Assembly: GCF_009727055.1 (NCBI RefSeq)
Contig: NC_052359.1
Coordinates: 20,443,682-20,507,681 of the forward strand
Source of the DNA: Benincasa hispida
Taxonomy: Eukaryota; Streptophyta; Magnoliopsida; Cucurbitales; Cucurbitaceae
Direction of reading: 5' to 3'
Length of the DNA: 64,000 nucleotides
In this document: positions 35,561-46,412 of the stretch, piece by piece
Position numbering within the stretch: position 1 is the first letter of the stretch
Layout: every line of letters begins with the position of its first letter
Notes under the pieces: model-generated
Told to the model about the DNA's origin: nothing
What the model saw: only the letters and a program-made list of their open reading frames with translations
The model's database searches: none
Position numbers and translations under genes: made by a program

Positions 35561-37007
35561 TAGAATTAAAAACCTTGCCAAATCACCTGAAAGTATGCTT
35601 TTCTGGAGCAAAATGAAAACACTACCAGTAATAATTTCCTCTGCACTTCAAGAAGATCAAAAAGCATGCACTGCTGAGCATCCTGAAAAAGTACATAAAA
35701 GCAATAGGCTAGATGCTAGCAGACATTAGAGGAATCAACCCCGCATATTTCATGCACAGGATACGTCTCGAGGAGAATAAAAAAAGGATCAATCGAACAT
35801 CAACGTAGACTAAACCTTGCGATGAAGGAGGACGTGAGAAGGAGATAATCAAATGGTTGGACACAGGCATTATTTATCTAATCACCGATATCATGTGAGT
35901 CAGCCCCATGCAATGTATGCCAAAGAAAGGAGGGATGACAGTAGTCCCAAATGCAAATAATGAATTAATACCGATGAGGACCATCACTGGCTGGCGGATC
36001 TACTATGGACTACCGCAAACTGAATGCGGCAACGAAGAAGGATCATTTTCCCTTGCCTTTTATTGACCAGATGCTAGACCGCCTAGCAGAAAATGATTAC
36101 TACTGCTTTTTGGATGGATATGTAGGCTACAACCAAATCATTGATTGTCCTTAAAATCAAGAGAAAAACCACATTCATCTGCCCCTATGGAACATTTGCA
36201 TTTCGACGCATGTCGTTCGGCTTATGCAATGTGCCGAGCACATTTCAGAGGTGTATGATGGCCATCATTTCTGAGTATCTTGAAGACTCAGTAGAAATTT
36301 TCATGGACGACTTCTCGATGTACGGGCAAACTAAGAAGTCTGTCTCAATAATGTAGAGAAGATATTGAGGAGATGTGGAGAGACGAACCTTGTGCTGAAC
36401 TGAGAGAAGTGTCACTTCATAGTGAAGGAAGGTATTGTGCTCGGGCACAAAATCTCCAAGGATTGGCTGGAGGTGGATAAGGCGAAGATATAAGGCGATT
36501 GAAAAGGCTCCCACCTCCAGCAAATGTGAAAGCGTGTTAGGAGCTTCTTGGGGCATGCAGGCTTTTATCGACGTTTTATGAAGGACTTTTCGAATATTGT
36601 GCGACCATTGAGTGGTTGCTGGAGGCAGAAAGAACGTTTGACATTGATGAACAATTGCCTCAACGCATTCAAAATACTGAAGTACGCATTAATAAGCACA
36701 CCTGTATTGATCGCACCGAACTAGATACAGCTTTTTGAACTTAATATGCGACGTAAGCGCGTTATGCGATGGGGGCAGTGCTAGCACAAAAAAGAAAAAC
36801 AATGCTACACCCTATCGCATATGCGAGTAGAACTTGAACCTTGCCCAAACAAATTACACTACCACAAAAAAAGAACTGCTTGCAGTGATTTTTGCGTTGG
36901 AGAAATTTAGAGCTTACCTACTGGGATCCAAAGCGATCGTTCACCTGACCATTCGACAATCAAGTATTTAATGACAAAGAAAGATGCAAAGCCGAGGTTG
37001 ATTCGAT
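35561..37007 (+). pseudogene. Gypsy RT-RNase H, plus-arm copy
   Basis: RT from about 35740: RGINPAYFMHRI, then MDYRKLNAATKKDHFPLPF near 36005 and FMDDFS near 36303. RNase H near 36770-36960 (VLAQKRKTMLHPIAYAS). Only 36141-36356 stays open; the mirror at 37832-38284 is open over 150 codons. Single-base changes explain most breaks. Confidence 0.8.
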
Positions 37008-37032
37008 NNNNNNNNNNNNNNNNNNNNNNNNN
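37008..37032. other. Assembly gap (25 N)
   Basis: Twenty-five N at the centre of the inverted repeat. The true size of the missing sequence is unknown. Confidence 0.99.
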
Positions 37033-38178
37033 CTCTTACGTCCTTGAATAGTGTTGGCCAATAATACCCACTTTGTAATACTTCTGTTGTTGTGCGCTGG
37101 CCTCCAAAGTGCCCTCCATAAGGCGAGGATTTCCATGTTGAATTCTTCAAGGAGGAGAACCCATCGAATCAACCTCGGCTTTGCATCTTTCTTTGTCATT
37201 AAATACTTGATTGTCGAATGGTCAGGTGAACGATCGCTTTGGATCCCAGTAGGTAAGCTCTAAATTTCTCCAACGCAAAAATCACTGCAAGCAGTTCTTT
37301 TTTTGTGGTAGTGTAATTTGTTTGGGCAAGGTTCAAGGTTCTACTCGCATATGCGATAGGGTGTAGCATTGTTTTCTTCTTTTGTGCTAGCACTGCCCCC
37401 ATCGCATAACCGCTTACGTCGCATATTAGTTCAAAGAGCTGTATCTAGTTCGGTGCGATCAATACAGGTGTGCTTATTAATGCGTACTTCAGTATTTTGA
37501 ATGCGTTGAGGCATTGTTCATCAATGTCAAACGTTCTTTCTGCCTCCAGCAACGCACTCAATGGTCGCACAATATTCGAAAAGTCCTTCATAAAACGTCG
37601 ATAAAAGCCTGCATGCCCCAAGAAGCTCCTAACAGCTTTCACATTTGCTGGAGGTGGGAGCTTTTCAATCGCCTTAATCTTCGCCTTATCCACCTCCAGC
37701 CAATCCTTGGAGATTTTGTGCCCGAGCACAATACCTTCCTTCACTATGAAGTGACACTTCTCTCAGTTCAGCACAAGGTTCGTCTCTCCACATCTCCTCA
37801 ATATCTTCTCTACATTATTGAGACAGACTTCTTATGTTTGCCCGTACATCGAGAAGTCGTCCATGAAAATTTCTACTGAGTCTTCAAGATACTCAGAAAT
37901 GATGGCCATCATACACCTCTGAAATGTGCTCGGCACATTGCATAAGCCGAACGACATGCGTCGAAATGCAAATGTTCCATAGGGGCAGATGAATGTGGTT
38001 TTCTCTTGATTTTTAGGAGCAATCATGATTTGGTTGTAGCCTACATATCCATCCAAAAAGCAGTAGTAATCATTTTCTGCTAGGCGGTCTAGCATCTGGT
38101 CAATAAAAGGCAAGGGAAAATGATCCTTCTTCGTTGCCGCATTCAGTTTGCGGTAGTCCATGTAGATCCGCCAGCCAG

Positions 38179-38394
38179 TGATGGTCCTCATCGGTATTAA
38201 TTCATTATTTGCATTTGGGACTACTGTCATCCCTCCTTTCTTTGGCACACATTGCACGGGGCTGACCCTGTCTCTTATACACATCTAGATGTGTATAAGA
38301 GACAGTGATGGTCCTCATCGGTATTAATTCATTATTTGCATTTGGGACTACTGTCATCCCTCCTTTCTTTGGCATACATTGCATGGGGCTGACT
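38179..38394. repeat. 88-bp direct repeat on both sides of adapter
   Basis: 38179-38267 and 38306-38394 are the same RT segment with about three base differences. The adapter lies between them. It looks like two mate-pair ends joined by mistake. Confidence 0.9.
38268..38305. other. Nextera mate-pair junction adapter (contaminant)
   Basis: CTGTCTCTTATACACATCT followed directly by its reverse complement AGATGTGTATAAGAGACAG. This is the Tn5 mosaic end in both orientations, exactly the 38-bp Nextera mate-pair circularisation junction. It is synthetic sequence, not genomic. Confidence 0.98.
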
Positions 38395-38579
38395 CACATG
38401 ATATCGGTGATTAGATAAATAATGCCTGTGTCCAACCATTTGATTATCTCCTTCTTCACGTCCTCCTTCATCGCAAGGTTTAGTCTACGTTGATGTTCGA
38501 TTGATCCTTTTTTATTCTCCTCGAGACGTATCCTGTGCATGAAATATGCGGGGTTGATTCCTCTAATGTCTGCTAGCAT

Positions 38580-39260
38580 CTAGCCTATTGCTTTTATGTA
38601 CTTTTTCAGGATGCTCAGCAGTGCATGCTTTTGATCTTCTTGAAGTGCAGAGGAAATTATTACTGGTAGTGTTTCATTTTGCTCCAGAAAAGCATACTTC
38701 AGGTGATTTGGCAAGGTTTTTAATTCTACTGCGGGTGGTTGTTCCAAGGATGGTTTTTATGCTTTTCTCTCTTTATCCATCGTCAGTCTTTCTTCTTTGG
38801 TTGTTGTTTCTACAATCGCATTGTAGATTACTATGGATGTGGTCGCATCCTCTCTTTTATCTTCATCTTCAAAATTTTCTTCTTCATACAAACTAGGTTC
38901 ATTGTCGAAATCTGTGAGGTCTTCTTCTTTCGGATACTTCATGGCTCTGATAATATCAACCCTGATCTTCTTTCCGTTCACGTTCAGTGTGATCTCTCTT
39001 TTGTACACATCAATCTAAGCGCGACCAATGGAGAAAAATGGTCATCCTAGAATGATGGGTACATCCTTGTCCGCTTCATAATCAAGAATGATGAAGTCTG
39101 TCGGTAAGATAAATTTGTCAATCGGGACCAGGACATCCTTCACCTTCCCTTCTGGATGAACAAAGGACCTGTTAGTTAGCTAGAGAGTCACCGTTGTGGG
39201 CGCCAGCTGCCCCACATTCAGCTGCTTAAAAAATTGAAAGGGGGCATTAAGTTGATGTTC
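38580..39260 (-). pseudogene. Gypsy aspartic protease region and acidic tail
   Basis: Read leftward: protease about 39275-39020 (ALYDLKANINLMP, then QLNVGQLAPTTVTL, VPIDKFILPTDFIILDYEADKDVPIIL), then an acidic segment at 39008-38757 (YKREITLNVNGKKI, EENFEDEDKRED). The catalytic DLGAS/DSGA motif is DLKAN, so activity is doubtful. Stops interrupt (for example near 39030 and 39180). Confidence 0.7.
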
Positions 39261-39280
39261 GCCTTGAGATCGTAAAGCGC

Positions 39281-41090
39281 TTAACTTATATATAACCCTC
39301 CAATTAAGCAAGGTATTGCAAAACTTCCGGGGTCGCCCATTTTCAATGGAATTATGGTTTTTGAACTTTGTGTTAATGCCACCTTTGCGAATTTACCTGT
39401 GCTTCTTTTCTTCATCACCATATCCTTTAGAAACTTCACATACTTTGGCATTTGTTCAATCACTTCAGTGAAGGGGATGTTGGTATGTAACTGTTTCAGC
39501 ATATCCATGAAGCGATGATATTGCACTTCATCATTTTTCTTATTCTTAAGTCTCTGGGGAAAGGTGGTAGCCATATTTTCATGGTTTTTTGCTCAATCGG
39601 CTTAGAAGTGGATGCAATATCCGGTTCCATCATCTCCTGTTCTTCTAGTTCTTCTTGAGTCAACGGGGTCTGTGTTTCCGTCACAACTGGGGAAATCCTA
39701 CTTGGCTTCTTCTTCTCCTCTACCACTATCTTTCCACTTCGCAATGTCACAACTTGGCATTGCTTCTTTCCCGTACTCCCTGGGTTGCATGGGAGTTCAA
39801 TAGAACTCGACAATGCCCCTTGCTGTCTACTTTTGAGCTCGCGTGCAATCTGTCCTATTTGAATTTCAAGATTGAAGATAGACGTCGCTTAATTCTAGAG
39901 TATTGTTTCATTCTTCAGTAAGCTCTCCAGAGATGAAAATTGCGGCGCCTACGAACTACTAGTTTGATTTTGTGTGACCGTTTGCTCGTGGGAAAAATCC
40001 TGGCGGCCCTTCTTTTTGCACGATTGATTGAAAATTTTGTTGTTCATTTTTCCATGCAAAGTTAGGGTGGTTTCTCCACCTGGGGTTGTAAGTATTGGAT
40101 AAAGGGTTATTCTTCATGAAATAAATAGACTGTGGGTTCCTCGGACACTCTTCCATTGGATGGCTTTCTCCTCAAGTGGCACAACTTGAGCTCGTTTGAT
40201 CGATTGTGTTGACTTGCCCCCTATGCGTTGCTAGGCTGCTGATTGTGATTCCTTGTATTAAATTCATCATCGCATTCATTGGTTTTGTAGAGGTGCGATG
40301 GCCTATTCTTTGCGTCACTATCTTTAATTCTCAGTCGTTGATCGCTTTCTTTTCAGTCTTGATGATTCTTTGAAATGTGATCAAGTATATTCTTAGCCTC
40401 GTCGTAAGTGTTGTCATCGTTGTAGAGGTGCGATGGCCTATTAGCTGCTGCCGCATTGGCAGCCGTCTGTGATACAGGGTTCAATTCATGATAGAAAATT
40501 TCCATTTGGAGACAATCAGGTAAGTCATTGTGTGGACAATCTCGCACCAGTTTTTGAAATCTAGCCCAGGCATCACTGAGCGATTCATCAATATCTTGTT
40601 CAAAATTAGTGATAAACTTACTCCTTCTTGTGTTTTCTATCGGGTGGGAAGTACTTCTTCATGAACTTCTTAACTACTTGTTCCCACGATTGATCTCCCC
40701 TGGTTTGAGAGAATAAGCCCATTTTCGTGCTTGATCACACAGTAAAAATGAGAACAGTGTTAGTCGAACCTCGTCAGCGGAGATGTTTGGGAACACAAAT
40801 GTATTGCAGATTTCAATAAAACACTGGAGGTGGGCGTGCGGATCCTCTCGTACCTTGATCCGTCTAGGGCGAGCCTAATGATTCCTGGTGAGAAATCATA
40901 AAGGTTGGGCGACCCATAGTATTGGATGGGGTTTGCCATGATATTATTTGCATTTCCTGCTCTGTCTTCCGGTTGCTCCACCATATTTTGATTTCTTTCT
41001 TGTTGATGTCAGCGGTTGTTTCTTCTTCTTCTTCTGAAAGTTCTCTCAATCTCTGGGTTGTAGTTGGGCTTTGGAATTTTTCCTTCACTC
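39281..41090 (-). pseudogene. Gypsy gag (Athila-like)
   Basis: Capsid protein of the element, read leftward from an ATG near 41094-41088. Pieces: 41088-40864 (FQSPTTTQRLRELSEEEEE), 40984-40760 (NANNIMANPIQYYGSPNLYDFSPG), 40720-40550 (capsid core, mirrored by WEQVVKKFMKKYFP in the plus arm), 40547-40353 (DCLQMEIFYHELNP), 40156-39959 (zinc-knuckle region, CPRNPQSIYFMKNNP), and 39813-39281 (VVTLRSGKIVVEEKKKP; YHRFMDMLKQLHTNIPF; KYVKFLKDMV). Several frameshifts. These phrases match Athila-group gag-pol. Confidence 0.8.
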
Positions 41091-41196
41091 ATATGACATC
41101 CGCTTCTTCTCTTACCAAAGGAGAGGCATTGCACAAAGATGGAAAGCTGCAAAGAAAATCAAAAAGTTAGCGTTAGCACAATATGTACTGCTGTAG

Positions 41197-41214
41197 TCCC
41201 CGGCAATGGTACCA
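41197..41214 (-). promoter_or_regulatory. Gypsy primer-binding site (tRNA-Asp type)
   Basis: On the minus strand TGGTACCATTGCCGGGGA, close to the complement of the plant tRNA-Asp 3' end. It lies 4-5 bases inside the 5' LTR, as expected. Confidence 0.85.
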
Positions 41215-41218
41215 AAAA

Positions 41219-42881
41219 CATTTGCGATGGTGGTGTATGTGTTGTACATGCATGTTTTCCTAGTAAAATCCAAGTATAAATCCTACTACGTTGTCTGGTA
41301 AGCCCAAGGTCGAACACAGGGACTGTGGAGACAATATGCGACAGTAAATTCTGATTCCCTTGCGGTAACAATCAAAACAATAAGTTGGTTGGTATGTTTG
41401 TTTAAAATATAAATCCTATGTGGCAGAATTGAGAAAAGAGTTAATAACATCAAAAGTTATAATGAGTATGTGGGGAATAGGTTGAGAAGGGATTTAGCTA
41501 ACACTTTCTAAGATTGTGTTCAAGTTATGCGATCATGCTACACACATACAACAACAGGTCATCTGTCAATGCAAATGCTATAGCTCCTAATTTTAGGACA
41601 CATGCGATGTATACGATGATATCTATAGGACTTATGTCTAAGCCTCTATTCTTAACCATGCGATGATGAATGACACACACATACACTAGGCGACCGCATA
41701 CTATCATATCCTATTTCTAGGGTGCATGCGATGCATGTTAGCAAATATAACTTATCTCTAAGTTTCTATCTCTTGCTTATGCGGTTCTAATCTGACTTTC
41801 TCAAACCTAGATTCTAATCTAACTCTCTCAAGTCTAGGTTCTTTCTTTAGACCACTCCCTCAAGTATCTCTAAAGGGGTGATGACGTATATATAAGACAA
41901 GATAATTGCATAAAATGAAGATCTTAGGTTATGCTAACTAAGTGCTTCTCAACTCATTCGGTGGTTTAGTTACTCATGCTTAATGTAAAGAGAGTGAACA
42001 GATGTAGAGATGCAAATTCCATTTTATAAATAAAATGAAAATATAGAATGACAATGGAAAGTAGGGATAGTGAGTCTGGTAGCAATGTCTTGCTTCCCAA
42101 GGCTTTTACACTGTGTTTTTCTCTACTCTTCCCAAAAGAATGTTTTTTCTTTCGTAAGAGTCGACCCTCTCTCCATTCCCAATGCTTCCCAACACTCTCT
42201 TGAGCTAACCAGGAATGATCTTTCGACATCTTTTCTCTTCACTTGCCTCCGCTTTCTAAGTTTACAAATTACAGACTACGACTATCTATTATCTCTATGT
42301 ATATGGCGAAAAAGAACTCCCAAATTATGAACTGCTGAACTTCTTTTAACGAAGGTGGTCCTCGGTATTTATAGAGCTTCATGGTGAAGAGCTTTTATCT
42401 CAAATGATTGCAATGATGGGATTGTCATAAAATCTTTGTCTGATGCGCCAATTAATGGTCATCGAAAAGTTGAGTGTACTTGCTATCATGTGTCGTTAAC
42501 GGCTTGTCCACTAAATTCAGATTCGACCATCATCAGCTTTCTATCTCATCATGATTTATTAAGCTTTCATTTTGATGTGCCATCTCTATGCGACCACCTT
42601 CTTAAGCAGATCTTCGCGAATGCATACGATTGCATAGCTTTGTGGTCGCAATCTTTTAATGAGCTCGGACGCTGAATTCCTTGGATTGCAATTCTTCCTT
42701 ACGCCAACACATCTTCCTACGCAAAATACGTAAACTAGCTGCTTTAATGCGATGGGCACATGCGATCGCAATGTTCTCAACATAATGCTATTGGACACGA
42801 TTTTATATATTTTTACCGTCACAATCCTACATTTTTTTTTTATCTTTGCGATGTAATAATGTGCATTTCTGCCCATTATCA
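41219..42881 (-). mobile_element. 5' LTR of gypsy element
   Basis: Read leftward it starts TGATAATGGGCAG at 42881. Compared with the 3' LTR (26542-28220) and a third copy (49391-50727), it lacks about 37 bases at its U5 end. The flanking bases TAAAC (42882-42886) form the target-duplication candidate with AAAAC at 26537-26541. Confidence 0.85.
42366..42374 (-). promoter_or_regulatory. TATA box of gypsy 5' LTR
   Basis: CTATAAATA on the minus strand. It would drive transcription of the minus-strand element. Confidence 0.55.
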
Positions 42882-43810
42882 TAAACCTATTCTATAAAGT
42901 TAACCGGATGCCTCCTACTGCCACAGCTGAGACGACGTGCCTGGTACCTACTTGCAACGTCACCTCACCAACCTCCAGTTGTTGGCAGGATCTAATCCCC
43001 TGAAAAAAAGAACAAGCATAATTAGTGGTGCCCAAATCAATTATCCAAGTTGAATCATTATTTTCTGCTAAACAAGTTTTTAAGACAAGTAAATCACATT
43101 TACCTTTATTTTCCTTGGCTTTAGCCTTGGTTGCCTTCCTTTCATTCAGATAGCAAGAATAGTTCCTCTTCCAGTGTCCATTCTGGTTGCAGTGGAAACA
43201 TATTTCTTTTTCAACCGGCAGTGGACACTTCCTCTAGGTGACAGGTGGCAGGTTAGCAGGCGCTTTCCCTTTCCCGTTTCCACCCTTCTTCTTCTTCCCC
43301 TATGCAACATTTGCCTCACCTCTTTTCTTTTCCTTACTTTTCAACAAGGATTGGTAAGTCTGCCTTATTAGACTCATTCATCTCCGCCACGTTAAAGTGG
43401 ACCATCATATTAAGCACGTGTTCATGAACAAAGGTGCCTTCCTTCATTTTGGAGTTAAAGATGTGTTTCAGAGCCTTGTGCTTGAGCTGTCCAGATGGCT
43501 CTCCAAACATTCCCTGCAAGGACTCCATGATCTCACGTGCTGAGACCATGGACTCATGTTTCTTGGCCAACACATCACTAAGACTGGCTAATATATATGC
43601 TCGGGCCTTCTCGTTTGCCTGTGTCCATCGCTCGTACGCCCCCCGAACATTTCGAGTAGCGTCTTGAGTTGGAATAGGAGGACAATCCTTCGTAAGGACA
43701 AACTTCAAATCCTTGATGATGAGTATCATCGTGATCATATGTTTCCAACTCGAATAGTTGTGGCCATTCAGTTTTTCGATGCTAGGTAAACTAATAGTGG
43801 TTGTAGCCAT
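42882..43810 (-). pseudogene. Copia gag and start of protease, outer nested element
   Basis: Read leftward from ATG at 43810: MATTTISLPSIEKLNGHNYS, an open 158 codons with WKHMITMILIIKDL, then about 43330-43130 a basic linker and CCHC knuckle (CFHCNQNGHWKRNY: last Cys is Tyr), and the protease (IIDLG-type, near 43050-43020). It is cut at 42882 by the gypsy element and continues at 26541. It is closely related to the plus-strand gag at 51552-52402. The start is firm because it matches the gag start of the sister copy. Confidence 0.88.
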
Positions 43811-44317
43811 TTTTAAACTATTCTAAAAAACGAATAAACTTTTATAAGTCTTTGCTAAACCACGTTTTATCCAATCAATTTTAGCAAAACAGTTTCCAAG
43901 TACCCTAAGTGTTAAAGATTTCTATTTTGAAATGATGCCCTAAAGAGGCAGGACAAACATTACCGGTGGGGTGATCAGATGCCCCTTCACTGAGATGAGA
44001 TATTCTCAACCATTAGGCAGAACCAACTCTTGGAGATGAACCTAACAGCCGCCATTTATTTAGTCAAGAATGGTTAACCCTTAACAATTTCGCGTAAGTG
44101 TGACCCTCGTTTTCGGCACCAGAGTCCCGCCCTAATGAGCCGACCGTAGGGAAGAAGCAGATTAAGACAAGAGACTAAGTAACCTTATCCTCTTTCAGGA
44201 GATCAAATAAAGAAACTTGCAAAACTGCCATCCTTTAAGGAAACACTTCAAGTGTGCCTCGAGGCGATGCGCAAAAACTTTTTTCAATCCAACGAGGGAG
44301 ATCGTGGAATATGCTGT
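43811..44317 (-). mobile_element. Leader of outer copia element, gag-proximal part
   Basis: Untranslated leader, the reverse complement of 51040-51550 of the plus-strand element (for example the 'gcctcgaggcgatg' block). It is interrupted at 44318 by insertion of the plus-strand element and resumes at 56846. Confidence 0.85.
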
Positions 44318-46398
44318 TGTTAGGGTTGATGCCCTAAAGTCTCATGTCCTGTAGTTTGTAAACAGTTTGTACGAACACTTGTATTGTATAATATATGATA
44401 TTTACTTCACATCTTGTATTTTTGCTCGGTTGCTTGTTTTATTTGCTTTACCACAAACCAATAAACATAAAATACCTGGTTATCTGTATGTGACTCAAGC
44501 ATGTACGTGGTGACATAAAAGTGGATCATGTCTTGAGTGATAACTAAAATGGTCTGTAGTATATGGATATAAGAGGGAAACCTTATCCTAGTAATACTAC
44601 GGATGCGGCCCGCTTTGTGGAATGATCACAAGTGTTGTGACTTGTCACAGATGGTCTGATCCTGATCATTCGTGTTGGGGACATGCGAGCAGGGGCGTCC
44701 TATACAAAGAGTTTGTATAAAACCTGACCACGAAATGTTAACGTCTCATTATACAACACTGTTCATGATAGAGACTTCACTTTACTAGGATGACCATAGG
44801 TTACATGACCTCAATCCTGAGTGAGTTGGGAACTCCTGCCATTGAGAGTAGTCCTTTGATTTGTATGAGTGCGATGGCCAAGTCGTCGATTTAAACCTAC
44901 CATTTTGAGGAATCGTCTGATTTGGGAGCTTGGAACTCAGCTACACAAGATGGAATTCACTCCTTCCCCGAGGCAGAGGTAAGTAGATAGATAGCTCCTT
45001 TAAGGGCTGATTCCGGGGCTTGTACGATGTGGTGACACACACCTTCTCTTGGCCCGAGAGGTGTTCACACATAGTTGGACTATGTTGTATTGTTCATTAT
45101 AGGAATCAATAGTACTTAAGGAGTGAGATGTAACTATAGGGGCAAAACGATAATTTGGCCCAGCTGTACTTACGAGCATCTGTGAAGGGTCATTGTACTC
45201 ATGATTGGTTATATCCGATGGACACAAAAATATATCTCTGGTAAGAAGAGTTCAGCTATTGGTCTTTAGTGGAATGTCTGACAGTTAACATATGGTGGAT
45301 CTCGTGACTAAAGAGGTTAGTAAGCTATTCACAGACCATTGGAGCTTCGAGCCACAGGTCCATTAGGTCCACTAGGTAGTTGGATAATGTTGAGAACCAG
45401 TATTTGGGTTAATTTGAAATGTTCAAATTGACAAGAAGAAGTTCGATTATATATTATATAATTGGACTGGTTAATTATATATGATATAATTGGCTAGATG
45501 TATGAGATACATTATTTTTGAGGAAATTAGATATAAATATAATTTATATCAAGTAGAAGAGAAAATACTATAATAGATATGTGATATCAAACTATAGGTT
45601 AAAAATATAATATGATTATATTTATTATTAATTAATTAGTCGGTTAATTATATGATAATTAATCCAAAATTTACTTTCAGATGTATTTTAACCGATGAAA
45701 TAAAATTAAAATAGTTTTCATTATAATCAATCGTCCAAAAGAAAGTGTGAAGTGCACGTTGGAGAATAGAGAACGATCGCTTAAAGAATTGAGAGCCTAT
45801 GCGATAGTCGCCTCACGCCTAAATGATCCTCCTCCTCGCGCCTAAACAATCACACACTTGTTCTTACACGATCGCATAGCTTCTTTAAACGATCGTATAT
45901 CTTTTTCTAAACAATCGTTTAGTAAAACCTATACAATCGTGTAGCTTCTCCTAAACGATAAGCATTCTGCTATGCGATAGCGTCTTTTTCCATCCCACTT
46001 TCTTATTGCTTACACGATTCGTGTTTCCTCCTTCCTTTACAAAATTTACCAAAGACCATGCTTTTCGTTCTAACTCTGAGAATACCCGAGGCTCTTTTCT
46101 GGTGGTGTCATCCCCACGGCATTCATGTTCACGGTTGTTCGTGCTACTGCAGTCGACGCTTCCGTTGAGTGTTGGTAGATCGTGTCGAGGTTTTCCGCTG
46201 CTTTGAGTGCTGAAGTTTGAAGAACGTCTTTAACTGGTATGGCACTCTTTCCCTTGTTATTTTGTTATTCATAGTATGCCGATAATTAGTGTTTGTTTGC
46301 ATAACTGTTTGTTTGAATGTATATTGTTGTATTTTGTTCATTGTGAGATCGAAGCGATCTGAACATGCTCATGGAACTCTTCAGTAAGAGATCCTTCA
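44318..46398 (+). mobile_element. 5' LTR of nested plus-strand copia element
   Basis: 2,081 bp, TGTTAGGGTTGATGCC...CCTTCA, followed after 2 bases by a primer site. The preceding GCTGT (44313-44317) nearly matches GTTGT (56846-56850) after the 3' LTR, a 4/5 target duplication. ACGATCG-type motifs fill 45770-45980. Confidence 0.88.
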
Positions 46399-46400
46399 AT

Positions 46401-46412
46401 TGGTATCAGAGC
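46401..46412 (+). promoter_or_regulatory. Copia primer-binding site (initiator tRNA-Met)
   Basis: TGGTATCAGAGC, the standard plant copia primer site, two bases after the LTR. Confidence 0.95.

Larger units (their letters stand above)
31034..37007 (+). repeat. Plus arm of large inverted repeat (likely assembly artefact)
   Basis: Nearly the reverse complement of about 37.16-43.24 kb, ending at the N gap. It contains, in order, a copia gag-protease fragment, gypsy 5' LTR, primer site, gag, protease, RT and RNase H, all facing right. Compared with the minus arm it shows mostly single-base deletions and insertions and few substitutions, an error pattern of raw long reads. Real inverted duplication is possible but less likely. 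Confidence 0.85.
37033..38579 (-). pseudogene. Athila-like gypsy RT and RNase H
   Basis: Minus-arm copy, read leftward. RT N-terminus at 38579-38394 (RGINPAYFMHRIRLEEN, SIEHQRRLN, KKEIIKWLDTGIIY). RT core at 38267-37832 (VPKKGGMTVV, GWRIYMDYRKLN, DHFPLPFIDQML, FRRMSFGLCN, FMDDFS with catalytic Asp pair). Connection at 37744-37445 (GHKISKDWLEVDKAKI, FLGHAGFYRRF). RNase H at 37402-37199 ([27 protein letters not shown]). It is interrupted by an artificial adapter at 38268-38305 flanked by a duplicated 88-bp piece. A stop lies near 37443 and a frame change near 37744-37832. 37033-37155 is a diverged, internally deleted piece of the linker region. Confidence 0.88.

Noticed and set aside
37033..37155. 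Palindrome centre considered as a real recombination hotspot or hairpin origin
   Set aside because: The N gap, the nearby adapter sequence and one indel-laden arm make an assembly artefact the simpler explanation.
43434..43667. Plus-strand ORF over the copia gag region
   Set aside because: Shadow of the minus-strand gag at 43334-43810; no family resemblance in this frame.
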